The translations under genes were made by a program, and so were the position numbers. A stretch of DNA of 64,000 nt, from positions 1 through 64,000 of the forward strand of contig JAEZKK010000010.1 of the NCBI GenBank assembly GCA_023415495.1. Reading direction: 5' to 3'. The first letter of the stretch is position 1. Each line of letters begins with the position of its first letter. Below, piece after piece: positions 35,438 to 43,600 of the stretch. The notes beneath the pieces are model-generated. The model made no database searches. It saw nothing but the letters and a program-made list of their open reading frames with translations, and was not told where the DNA came from. The DNA comes from Bacteroidota bacterium. GTDB lineage: Bacteria; Bacteroidota; Bacteroidia; Bacteroidales; P3.

Positions 35438-37231
35438 TTATTTTTTAGGAACCTTTATAGTTTCTCCGTGGTCTTTCACTATTGTTTCTAACCATTTCTT
35501 ATTATAGTGAGGTTGCATAGGGAATACGTTTTGACCTTTTCTATACTCGCTTTCTTCAAAACGACCATCTTTTTCTTTCTTGATATTACCATCCATATAC
35601 TTAACGAGTAAGTATTGACTTAGTGTTTTCCATGTTGAGAAAGTTTCTTCAGATTTTCTATTTGAGAATCGAGTTATTTCACTGTTAATTTGGTCTGCTT
35701 TGTTCTCATTTGCCATTGCAATTAATTTCTTATCCAAAGCCTCAACCTCAGAAATAAATCTTGATTCTAATTCAAATTGTTTTGCTCTAACGTCCTTAAT
35801 CATATCAGAATAACGTCCGTAAGTAAGGTTTGTAACAAGGTTGAATAACCAGAAAGCAGAGGTTTCGGAATATGTAACCATATTTCCATTACCTACTCTA
35901 AAGCATTCAGGAACCTGAGTTAGGCTTGAATACATTGGAACATAAACAGTAGAATATGTATCATCAACTCCAAACCAAAGGATTCCTTTTGCTCCTTCTG
36001 GCATCCAGCTTCTTGACTGTCCTACAAGAGAAAAGCCAGTTTGTTGAGTAGATATAGCTCTTTCATGAACATAACTTTCACCATTTACCTCAAAACCCAT
36101 AGGTCTCCAACGGTAAGGAGAATTGTATGGACCACCACCAATATCCTTAGTCATATCCATAGCAGTTCCTTGGTAATGATCTCTCATTAGCTCCATAACA
36201 TCATGAACTGATAGTTTGTTTGTAGGCTTAATCCAAAGCGGCATACGATTCTTTAGGTCATGACCCATAGCGTATGATTCGTATTTCTTCATTGAAGGGT
36301 CGCATTTTAAGAAACCAGAATAAACTCTTGCTTCGCAACCTCTTGCAGCACTGAATGTGATAGGAGCATAGGTGTCAGAGAAAGAGAAATCAGCATCGTT
36401 TCCATTATAATAACCCTTATGACGAGCAAATTCAATAACATCAGCAGCGTAAACAACCTCTACCTCTGGGCGGAATATCTCTTTTATATTATTTGAAGAG
36501 ATAGATTTAAAGCTTTTCTTAACTTCTTGAGGGAATTGAGTAATACGAGCATGGTTAGCATGACCTGAGATATATCCATCAGGGATTCTCATAGCTACCC
36601 AAACAGCTCCTCTTTTGATTTTGTTATTTATTACAGTCTTTCCTTTTTTGTCTTGAACTTCCTTACCATTAGCGTCTAATTTTACTTCAGGTTTTTCTCC
36701 TTTTCCTATCATTTCTAATATCCAAATCTCGTTAGGGTCAGAGATTGAGAAAGATTCTCCAGATGAATAATAACCATAGTTTTCTACAAATTCGGTCATA
36801 ATCTTTATAGCTTCACGAGCGTTCTTTGCTCTTTGAAGTGTGATATATATTAATGAACCATAATCGATTCCTCCATTAGGGTCGTGTAGTTCATCTCTAC
36901 CTCCGTAGGTTGTTTCAGTGATAAATAATCCCCATTGGTTAGAATTTCCAACTGTTGTGTAGGTATTAGCTACCTGAGGTATCTTAACTAAGCTCTTACC
37001 AGAGTCCCAGTCAACTATTTGCAACATTGTTCCCTCTGGGAATTGAGCAGCACGATTATAATATAATTCACCATAAAGTGTATGTGAGTCTGCTGCATAG
37101 GTTATCATAGTAGAACCATCCTTAGAGGCTCCCTTAGTAACCAAAAAACTTGTACAAGCATTGGCATTCATTATGCCTAATGTCAGGACAATTGATGTAA
37201 GTAGCGAGGCTAAAAACGTTAATTTTCTCAT
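35438..37231 (-). CDS. C69-family dipeptidase, exported
   Basis: A 597-residue protein with a signal peptide ending ANA before CTSFLVTKGASKDGS. The Cys exposed after cleavage is the N-terminal nucleophile of this Ntn-hydrolase family (PepD-like). Supporting motifs are GNSNQWGLFITETTYGGR, YGSLIYITLQRAKNAREAI and GESFSISDPNEIWILE. It should hydrolyse dipeptides in the periplasm or at the surface, consistent with amino-acid and peptide fermentation. It is a single-gene unit with its own promoter and terminator. Confidence 0.9.
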   Translation of the reverse strand: MRKLTFLASLLTSIVLTLGIMNANACTSFLVTKGASKDGSTMITYAADSHTLYGELYYNRAAQFPEGTMLQIVDWDSGKSLVKIPQVANTYTTVGNSNQWGLFITETTYGGRDELHDPNGGIDYGSLIYITLQRAKNAREAIKIMTEFVENYGYYSSGESFSISDPNEIWILEMIGKGEKPEVKLDANGKEVQDKKGKTVINNKIKRGAVWVAMRIPDGYISGHANHARITQFPQEVKKSFKSISSNNIKEIFRPEVEVVYAADVIEFARHKGYYNGNDADFSFSDTYAPITFSAARGCEARVYSGFLKCDPSMKKYESYAMGHDLKNRMPLWIKPTNKLSVHDVMELMRDHYQGTAMDMTKDIGGGPYNSPYRWRPMGFEVNGESYVHERAISTQQTGFSLVGQSRSWMPEGAKGILWFGVDDTYSTVYVPMYSSLTQVPECFRVGNGNMVTYSETSAFWLFNLVTNLTYGRYSDMIKDVRAKQFELESRFISEVEALDKKLIAMANENKADQINSEITRFSNRKSEETFSTWKTLSQYLLVKYMDGNIKKEKDGRFEESEYRKGQNVFPMQPHYNKKWLETIVKDHGETIKVPKK

Positions 37232-37292
37232 CTTAATTTTAATTTGTTATTACTTATATATTAATTGATTATTCTTGTATTAAATAAACAGG

Positions 37293-37301
37293 GCAAAGAT
37301 A
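37293..37301 (-). promoter_or_regulatory. -7 promoter element TATCTTTGC for the C69 dipeptidase gene
   Basis: The reverse strand reads TATCTTTGC in the 80-bp gap between pyrH and the dipeptidase gene, giving a leader of about 55 nt. Confidence 0.55.
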
Positions 37302-37311
37302 TAATTATTTT

Positions 37312-38016
37312 TTAACATACCAAAGTTCCGATATGTTCTCCACTAATTACCTTGGATAAATTACCCTTTTTATTCATATCGAAAACATAGATTGGGAGAT
37401 TGTTTTCTTGGCAAAGAGCAAAAGCAGTAAGATCCATAATCTTTAGTCTATTGCTTAGAGCTTCATCAAAGCTAAGGGTAGAATATTTCTTTGCACTTGG
37501 GTCTTTTTCAGGGTCTGCAGTATAAACTCCATCAACTCTCGTCCCTTTTAATATTACATCAGCTTGCATTTCAATTGCACGAAGAGCTGAAGCAGTATCG
37601 GTAGTGAAATATGGGTTTCCTGTCCCTCCACCAATAATTACAACCTTTCCATCATTAAGAGCATCGCCTGCTCTCTTTCTTGAATGCTCCCTGCAAATAG
37701 GTTCAATTGCAAGACCTGATAATAATTCAGTTTTTACTCCATGTTTTTCTAATTCAGCTTGAATTGCCATACTGTTAATAATGGTTGCCATCATTCCCAT
37801 ATAGTCTCCTTGAACTCTATCCATTCCCTTAGCAGCTCCTTGAAGACCTCTGAAAATATTACCGCCACCAATTACAATCCCAATTTGGCATCCTAATTCC
37901 AAAGCTGATTTAATTTCTAAAGCATATTGCTCTAAAACCTCAGGAGAAATCCCATAAGCTTGTTCTCCCATAAGCGATTCTCCGCTTAACTTTAATAATA
38001 TTCTCTTGTATTTCAT
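37312..38016 (-). CDS. pyrH: UMP kinase
   Basis: A 234-residue amino-acid-kinase-fold enzyme of standard length. Motifs are ILLKLSGESLMGEQAYGI, GIVIGGGNIFRGL, DYMGMMATIINSMA and GTGNPYFTTDTASALRA, all typical of bacterial PyrH. It phosphorylates UMP to UDP in pyrimidine nucleotide synthesis. One base separates it from the queA stop upstream on the same strand, so it is the last gene of the pssA-purS-queA-pyrH run. Confidence 0.96.
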   Translation of the reverse strand: MKYKRILLKLSGESLMGEQAYGISPEVLEQYALEIKSALELGCQIGIVIGGGNIFRGLQGAAKGMDRVQGDYMGMMATIINSMAIQAELEKHGVKTELLSGLAIEPICREHSRKRAGDALNDGKVVIIGGGTGNPYFTTDTASALRAIEMQADVILKGTRVDGVYTADPEKDPSAKKYSTLSFDEALSNRLKIMDLTAFALCQENNLPIYVFDMNKKGNLSKVISGEHIGTLVC

Positions 38017-38017
38017 A

Positions 38018-39244
38018 TTAATCTATATTGTTTTCAAATAAACAAGCGTCTCCAAAGGAAAGGAAACGGAAATCATTTTCCAAAGCAAATTTATAAGCTT
38101 CTTTCCATTTTTCTCCAATCATTGCAGAAACTAATAATAATAATGTACTCTTGGGTTGATGGAAATTTGTAACCATTGCCTTTACTATTCTATACTTATA
38201 GCCAGGCATAATGATAATTTGTGTTTGCCCATAAAGATGATTAGTTTTTTCCTTATCCATTCTTTGGATAATTGCATTTAAAGCCTCCTTAGTCTCAATA
38301 TTTACCTCCCTATTATAAGGCTCCCATTGTTTTATATCAATCTCATTTTCGTAATCACAATTCTCCATTAGCCTTACTCCATGCCAATAAAGACTTTCAA
38401 TTGTTCTTACAGAGGTAGTCCCAATGCAGGTAATTCCTTTATCAATATAATTGATAATATCTTGAATAACTGTTTTAGGTATTTCTATCTTTTCGGTATG
38501 CATTATATGCTCTGAAATATTCTCCGAGCTTACTGGCTTAAATGTTCCTGCTCCAACGTGAAGAGTAATAAACCTTGATTCAATTCCTTTCTCTTTAAGG
38601 TCATTAAAGGTTTGTTCAGTAAAGTGAAGCCCTGCAGTAGGAGCTGCAACAGAGCCCTCTTCCTTAGCATAAATTGTTTGGTAATCCGAATTATCGCTCT
38701 CAATTGCTTCTCTGTTAAGATAAGGAGGGAGAGGAATAACCCCCGTTAGTCCAAGAATTTCCGCAAAGCTAAAGTTCTCATTCCAGTTAAACTCAATAAT
38801 CCAAGCGTTATCCTCTTGTTTTATTCTCTTTGCACTAAGAATTAATTCCTTATTATTATAAGTAACTCTTTTAACTAATTCCCCAGTCTTCCACTTCTTA
38901 TTATTCCCAACAAAACACTTCCACTGTCCTTTTTCTCTTTGGGCAAATGCAATATTTATCTCATTAGGCAAATAAGGTTCGAGACAGAAAATCTCAATTA
39001 CACTTCCTGTTTCCTTTTTAAAGAAAAGCCTTGCATGAACAACCTTAGTATTATTGTAGATTAAAAGATTGTCCTTATCAATAATTTGGGGCAACTCAAA
39101 GAATTCTCTCTTCGAAATTGCCCCATTTCTTAATACAAGGAGTTTTGCTCTATCCCTTATCTCTAAAGGAAATTTTGCTATTTTCTCTTCAGGTAAATTA
39201 TAATTATAGTCTTCAATACTAATATTCACTCCCTGTGAAACCAT
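38018..39244 (-). CDS. queA: S-adenosylmethionine:tRNA ribosyltransferase-isomerase
   Basis: A 408-residue QueA. Family motifs are YNLPEEKIAKFPLEIRDRAK, NNTKVVHARLFFKKETG, GSVAAPTAGLHFTEQ and HVGAGTFKPV. It transfers the ribosyl part of SAM to preQ1 in tRNA and makes epoxyqueuosine. The final epoxyqueuosine reductase is not in this window. It is longer than the E. coli protein because of insertions in the middle, including the region with NIETKEALNAIIQRM. Confidence 0.94.
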   Translation of the reverse strand: MVSQGVNISIEDYNYNLPEEKIAKFPLEIRDRAKLLVLRNGAISKREFFELPQIIDKDNLLIYNNTKVVHARLFFKKETGSVIEIFCLEPYLPNEINIAFAQREKGQWKCFVGNNKKWKTGELVKRVTYNNKELILSAKRIKQEDNAWIIEFNWNENFSFAEILGLTGVIPLPPYLNREAIESDNSDYQTIYAKEEGSVAAPTAGLHFTEQTFNDLKEKGIESRFITLHVGAGTFKPVSSENISEHIMHTEKIEIPKTVIQDIINYIDKGITCIGTTSVRTIESLYWHGVRLMENCDYENEIDIKQWEPYNREVNIETKEALNAIIQRMDKEKTNHLYGQTQIIIMPGYKYRIVKAMVTNFHQPKSTLLLLVSAMIGEKWKEAYKFALENDFRFLSFGDACLFENNID

Positions 39245-39250
39245 TCCTTA

Positions 39251-39499
39251 TTATTCAGTAATATGAAGTGTATAGCTTTCCATAATAGGGTTATGCAAAA
39301 GTTCTTTACAAGCTCTGTCAGCAAGACTAAAAGCTTCTTCTTTGTCTTTTGCCTCTATTTCCAAACTAATATGTTTTCCAATTCTTACATCTTGGATTTT
39401 TTCTAATCCAATATTCTTCATTGAAGAGGTAACAGCTTTGCCTTGTGGGTCTAATAAAGCTTTTAAAGGCATAACATCAATTTCCGCGATAAATTTCAT
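39251..39499 (-). CDS. purS: phosphoribosylformylglycinamidine synthase subunit PurS
   Basis: An 82-residue protein with the PurS fold and motifs: IDVMPLKALLDPQGKAV at the N-terminus, then VRIGKHISLEIEAKDKEEA and the C-terminal NPIMESYTLHI. PurS bridges PurL and PurQ in the multi-subunit FGAM synthase of purine synthesis. PurL and PurQ are not nearby; a lone purS beside pssA and queA is unusual. It overlaps pssA by four bases. Confidence 0.9.
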   Translation of the reverse strand: MKFIAEIDVMPLKALLDPQGKAVTSSMKNIGLEKIQDVRIGKHISLEIEAKDKEEAFSLADRACKELLHNPIMESYTLHITE

Positions 39500-40242
39500 C
39501 TTTTATATGTATTAAATATTAATGATACTATTATATATAGTGCAATTACGAATGGAATTGCATAAAAGTTAATTGCAAAAATAAGAAATAAAGCTATGAT
39601 AATAAAAATAAACCTTTCTTTATTATCTTTCCAGCCAAGATTTTTAAATTTCAATGAGAGGAGTTTTAGTTCTGAAACCAAAAGAAATGAAAAGATTAGA
39701 GAGAGGATTATAATTGTATATGAATTAGTAAGGAATAAAGATATGTTATGAGTAAATTCAAGTTTAATACCCCATAAATAAGTTCCAGTTTGCTCAAAAT
39801 ATTGTATTAAAGCAATTGAAACCCAAAAAATAGCATTAGCAGGAGTAGGAACACCTATAAAACTCTCTTCCTGTCTTGTATCTAAATTAAATTTCGCTAA
39901 TCTATAAGCACTCATTAATGCCATAAGTAAAGGGATAAATGCTAAATAATAAAATGCTCCAACATTTTGTTGGAAGTTCCTATTTAAGATTTCCACTACA
40001 ATAAGGCTTGGGGCAACTCCAAAACTAACTACATCTGCTAAAGAATCTAATTCCTTTCCAATAGGAGAGGATACTTTTAGAATTCGTGCAAACATCCCAT
40101 CGAAGAAATCAAAAAAGGCTCCCAAGAGAATTAAAAGAGAAGGATAGAGAAGGTTTTGAGTCTTGAAAAGTAAATAAATAGAAAGTATGCCAGATAGCAG
40201 ATTAAGCAGAGTAATAGTATTTGGGATTTGTTTTCTAATCAT
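39496..40242 (-). CDS. pssA: CDP-diacylglycerol--serine O-phosphatidyltransferase
   Basis: A 248-residue membrane enzyme. The CDP-alcohol phosphotransferase motif is complete: DGMFAR, then a Gly and two Asp residues in PIGKELDSLADVVSFG. About seven transmembrane helices follow the family pattern. It makes phosphatidylserine, the precursor of phosphatidylethanolamine, at the inner membrane. No phosphatidylserine decarboxylase gene is visible next to it. It appears to be the promoter-proximal gene of the run ending in pyrH. Confidence 0.92.
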   Translation of the reverse strand: MIRKQIPNTITLLNLLSGILSIYLLFKTQNLLYPSLLILLGAFFDFFDGMFARILKVSSPIGKELDSLADVVSFGVAPSLIVVEILNRNFQQNVGAFYYLAFIPLLMALMSAYRLAKFNLDTRQEESFIGVPTPANAIFWVSIALIQYFEQTGTYLWGIKLEFTHNISLFLTNSYTIIILSLIFSFLLVSELKLLSLKFKNLGWKDNKERFIFIIIALFLIFAINFYAIPFVIALYIIVSLIFNTYKR

Positions 40243-40337
40243 TTTTTTATTGCTTTTAAAGCTTCAAAATTACTGATTAATTAGCAACTAACCTAAGATT
40301 TAATCAATTTTATAGGCAGATTAGTAGTTATTTTCTT

Positions 40338-40346
40338 TATATTTGC
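40338..40346 (+). promoter_or_regulatory. -7 promoter element TATATTTGC for the lipoprotein-frr operon
   Basis: TATATTTGC lies 31 bp before the lipoprotein ATG at 40378, in the divergent gap facing pssA. Confidence 0.55.
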
Positions 40347-40377
40347 AGATTGAAAATCTATACAAATATCGAATAGT

Positions 40378-40791
40378 ATGCGAAGAATTAGTCTAAAACC
40401 TATATGGTTATTACTTATTTTTATATCAGTATTTAATTTTCTTTCATGTACTCCTGACCCATATTCTCCAAGTGAAGAATGGGAAGGAAGATGGAAAATT
40501 GAAGAAGAGATTACCTATCCTCAAAAGAAATCAACCTCAGGAAGTATTTGGTTAAATCCCAATAATGATAGAGAATTAATGATTAGTGGAGAATTGTTTG
40601 GATTAAACTCTTCTTTTATTATTACTGCAAAAGTAAATTCTACTACTACTATTAGTTATGAAAGAGTTGGAGATTTTACAATAAAGGGAACGGCAACGCT
40701 TAACTCTGACAAACAAATTACTTTTAAATTTACCTATACTTCGGAGTTTGGCAATTCGGAATCTTATACAAGAAAAGCAATAAAAATATAA
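40378..40791 (+). CDS. small hypothetical lipoprotein
   Basis: A 137-residue lipoprotein. The signal peptide ends in the lipobox LSC near residue 24 (FNFLSCTPDPYSPSEEWEG). The mature part is beta-rich, with a lipocalin-like start (WEGRWKIEEEITYP) and repeated beta strands, as in small Bacteroidota extracellular lipid-binding or immune-like proteins. I recognise no family with certainty. It precedes frr by 21 bp and is probably co-transcribed with it. Confidence 0.6.
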   Translation: MRRISLKPIWLLLIFISVFNFLSCTPDPYSPSEEWEGRWKIEEEITYPQKKSTSGSIWLNPNNDRELMISGELFGLNSSFIITAKVNSTTTISYERVGDFTIKGTATLNSDKQITFKFTYTSEFGNSESYTRKAIKI

Positions 40792-40812
40792 AACTTAAAT
40801 ATTTTAAGCCTT

Positions 40813-41376
40813 ATGACAGATTTATCAAAAAAATTAATTGAAGAAGCAAAAGTAAATATGGCAGGAGCTGTATCTCATTTGGATGGAGCAATGCATAAAA
40901 TACGTGCAGGTAAAGCTTCTCCTTCAATGCTTGAGGGAATTAAAGTGGATTATTATGGAAATCCAACTCCAATCGAACAGGTTGCTAATATATCTACTCC
41001 AGATCCAAAGCAAATCCTTATTCAACCATGGGAAAAAACTATGCTTTCTCCTATCGATAAAGCAATATTAGCAGCGAACCTTGGGTTTACTCCAAAATTT
41101 GAAGGTGATACTCTTAGAATTACTCTTCCTCCAGTTACTGAAGAAAGAAGAAGAGATTTAGTAAAAAGAGCAAAGGCAGAGATTGAGGATGGAAAGGTTA
41201 GCATAAGAAACGTAAGACGTAATATTATGGATAAGGTTAAGAAGCTTAAAGACCAAGGAGTATCTGAAGATGAGATTAAAACTGTAGAAAAAGAAATAGA
41301 TACTATTACAGATAAATACATCAAGGAAGCTGATGCCTTATTGGTAGTAAAGGAAAAAGAAATAATGTCTATCTAA
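40813..41376 (+). CDS. frr: ribosome recycling factor
   Basis: A 187-residue RRF of standard length. Motifs are MAGAVSHLDGAMHKIRAGKA at the N-terminus (the usual long helix), then VDYYGNPTPIEQVANI, NLGFTPKFEGDTLRITLPP and the C-terminal helix with LKDQGVSEDEIKTVEKEID. With EF-G it splits post-termination ribosomes. In many bacteria frr follows pyrH; here pyrH lies 3 kb away on the other strand. Confidence 0.96.
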   Translation: MTDLSKKLIEEAKVNMAGAVSHLDGAMHKIRAGKASPSMLEGIKVDYYGNPTPIEQVANISTPDPKQILIQPWEKTMLSPIDKAILAANLGFTPKFEGDTLRITLPPVTEERRRDLVKRAKAEIEDGKVSIRNVRRNIMDKVKKLKDQGVSEDEIKTVEKEIDTITDKYIKEADALLVVKEKEIMSI

Positions 41377-41393
41377 ATCAAGCTTTTCTTTTT

Positions 41394-42605
41394 ATGAAAA
41401 TACCTTTTTCTCCTCCATTTATTGATCAAGATATAATAGATGAAGTAAACGATTCCTTGCTCTCAGGCTGGATAACTACTGGTCCAAAAGTAGCAAGCTT
41501 GGAAAAAGAATTGCAAGCTTATACTAAGGCAAAAAGAGTTAATTGTGTTAATTCATGGACCTCTGGTGCAATTCTAACTATGAGATGGTTAGGTCTAAAG
41601 CCTGGTGATGAGGTAATAATTCCTTCCTATACCTATTGTGCAACTGCAATGGCAGTAATGGATGCTGGAGCCAAGCCTATTATGGTTGATATTACTAATA
41701 ATCTAACTATTGACTTAGACGAAATTCGCAAAGCTATTACTCCAAAAACCAAGGTTATTATACCTGTCGATTTGGGTGGAGTTCCTTGCGACTATATTGG
41801 GATTAAGAATTTAATAGAATCGAAGGAGATAAAGGATAAGTATACAGCTAATAGCAGTGTTCAAGAAAAATTAGGTCGCATCTTGCTTCTAAGCGATTCT
41901 GCACACTCTCTTGGAGCAATGCTTGAGAATAAAACTGTTGCAGAAATAGCAGACGTAACTGTTCTCTCGCTTCATGCTGTTAAGAATATTACCTCTGCCG
42001 AAGGAGGTGCTATTTGTTTAAATCTACCAAGTGCTTTCGATAATGATGAATTGTATAAGGAATTGAGAATCCTTTCCCTCAATGGTCAAACAAAGGATGC
42101 TTTTACAAAGACTCAGGCTGGAGCATGGAGATATGATATAGTGGCTCACGGAATGAAGATAAATATGCCTGATGTTAATGCAGCTATTGCATTAGCTCAG
42201 CTAAGGAAATATGATTACTTGCTTTCCGAGAGAAAAAGAGTTTATGAAAGATATTCAGAGCTTTTAAAAGAATACCATTGGGCAATTTTACCAGAACAAG
42301 ATTCTGAATTGCTAAAGACTTCTTATCATTTATATCCACTAAGAATTAATCCTATTTCGGAAGAACAAAGAGATAAATTGATTCAGTATATGGCAGAAAG
42401 AGATATAGCAACCAATGTTCACTATATCCCTATGCCAATGCTTACTCTGTTTAAGGAAATGGGATATAAGATAGAAGACTATCCAGTTGCTTTTGAAAAT
42501 TATAAAAGGGAAATCTCATTACCAATTTATCCTCAGCTAACAGATATTCAGATAGATTATATCGTAAAAAATCTTGTTGAAGGGTATTATTCATTAACTC
42601 TTTAA
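41394..42605 (+). CDS. DegT/DnrJ/EryC1/StrS-family aminotransferase
   Basis: A 403-residue PLP enzyme of sugar aminotransferase type. It starts IPFSPPFIDQDIIDEV, has VNSWTSGAILTMRWLGLKPG and DEVIIPSYTYCATAMA. The PLP Lys lies in VLSLHAVKNITSAEGGAI, and DSAHSLGAML contributes the cofactor Asp. These enzymes aminate nucleotide-linked 4-keto sugars for surface polysaccharides. The downstream sugar transferase, one base away, supports a role in making the first aminated sugar of a glycan. Confidence 0.9.
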   Translation: MKIPFSPPFIDQDIIDEVNDSLLSGWITTGPKVASLEKELQAYTKAKRVNCVNSWTSGAILTMRWLGLKPGDEVIIPSYTYCATAMAVMDAGAKPIMVDITNNLTIDLDEIRKAITPKTKVIIPVDLGGVPCDYIGIKNLIESKEIKDKYTANSSVQEKLGRILLLSDSAHSLGAMLENKTVAEIADVTVLSLHAVKNITSAEGGAICLNLPSAFDNDELYKELRILSLNGQTKDAFTKTQAGAWRYDIVAHGMKINMPDVNAAIALAQLRKYDYLLSERKRVYERYSELLKEYHWAILPEQDSELLKTSYHLYPLRINPISEEQRDKLIQYMAERDIATNVHYIPMPMLTLFKEMGYKIEDYPVAFENYKREISLPIYPQLTDIQIDYIVKNLVEGYYSLTL

Positions 42606-42606
42606 A

Positions 42607-43191
42607 ATGAAGAGAGCTTTTGATTTTATCTTCTCCTTTATAGGGCTAATTCTTCTTAGCCCTATATTTCTTATTATTTCTTTGCTAATTGCTCTTAGCT
42701 CCAAGGGAGGAGTATTTTACAAACAAACAAGGGTAGGAAAGGATAATATAGATTTCAAAGTATATAAGTTCCGCTCCATGATAGTTAATGCCGATAAGAA
42801 AGGTTTATTATCAATTGGAAAAGATGGTCGCGACCCAAGAATAACAAAGATTGGTTATATACTTAGGAAATATAAATTAGACGAATTGCCTCAGTTGATA
42901 AATGTATTAAAGGGAGATATGTCTTTGGTGGGTCCAAGACCTGAGGTTAGGAAATACGTTGATTTATACGATGATAATCAAAAAGAAATACTAAAAGTAA
43001 AGCCAGGCATTACAGATATTGCTTCAATTACCTTTAGAAACGAAAACGATTTACTCTCTCAAAACCCTAATCCAGAGGACTACTATATCCAAGAAATTAT
43101 GCCTAAGAAAATCTCCCTAAGCCTTGAGTATGTCAAAACCAGAACATTAATAAAAGATATAAAGCTAATCTTTAAAACAATATTAGGTTAA
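42607..43191 (+). CDS. bacterial sugar transferase (undecaprenyl-phosphate phosphoglycosyltransferase)
   Basis: A 194-residue PglC/WcaJ-type initiating enzyme. The membrane-associated helix comes first (FDFIFSFIGLILLSPIFLII). Then come the KQTRVGKDNIDFKVYKFRSM block, RKYKLDELPQLINVLKGDMS with the catalytic Asp-Glu pair, and LVGPRPEVRKYV. It transfers a sugar phosphate to undecaprenyl phosphate and starts assembly of a surface glycan or O-antigen-like chain. It lacks the N-terminal membrane domain of WbaP, so it is the short monotopic form. Confidence 0.92.
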   Translation: MKRAFDFIFSFIGLILLSPIFLIISLLIALSSKGGVFYKQTRVGKDNIDFKVYKFRSMIVNADKKGLLSIGKDGRDPRITKIGYILRKYKLDELPQLINVLKGDMSLVGPRPEVRKYVDLYDDNQKEILKVKPGITDIASITFRNENDLLSQNPNPEDYYIQEIMPKKISLSLEYVKTRTLIKDIKLIFKTILG

Positions 43192-43313
43192 AATCCCTTT
43201 TTCTTATCCCATAATATCAAGCAATTATCAGAATCTGAATTTATTTAGTCCTAATTTATTTTGGAAATGTAAAAATAATCAGCGTTTTTTTACTGATAAT
43301 AGAGATTTTTTAT

Positions 43314-43322
43314 TATCTTTGC
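43314..43322 (+). promoter_or_regulatory. promoter-like TATCTTTGC at the head of the 43.3-kb repeat element
   Basis: A perfect match to the -7 consensus, 63 bp before the first palindrome. No protein-coding gene follows on this strand, so any transcript would be non-coding and would run towards the 3' end of katA. Confidence 0.55.
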
Positions 43323-43587
43323 AAATACAAGGAAATGAATTCGTTATTTCCCATCAAAATCCAGTAATTTTTGAAAACTACATTATGGTAGCTACCATAA
43401 GAGGCGTGTGGTAGCTACCATAACACCCGGATGATAGCTACCATAATACTGCTATGGTAGCTACCATAGTAACATTAGAATCAAGAAAGAAAACTTTGAA
43501 ATCAAGAAAGAATTCAATGAAATCAAGAAAGAATTCTTTGAAACTTGATTCCATTAAATCCTTTCTTGATGTAAATTTGATTTATAG
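43314..43587 (+). repeat. dispersed array element, copy 2 (GGTAGCTACC palindromes plus ATCAAGAAAGAA repeats)
   Basis: This is the sister of the element at 19669. Palindromes of type ATGGTAGCTACCAT start at 43385, 43408, 43431 and 43454 (exact 23-bp period). Direct units ATCAAGAAAGAA start at 43480, 43501 and 43522 (21-bp period), and the complementary AATCCTTTCTTGAT lies at 43557-43570. The leaders of the two copies also match (AAATxCAAGGAAA near the start, GAAAACTACATTATGG before the array). It occupies most of the 409-bp gap between two convergent genes. Unit sequences differ slightly between copies, so this is not a recent duplication. Confidence 0.88.
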
Positions 43588-43600
43588 GCGAATAATTTTC

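Noticed and set aside
39251..39499. Complete purine operon around purS
   Set aside because: No purL, purQ or other pur gene is adjacent; neighbours are pssA and queA.
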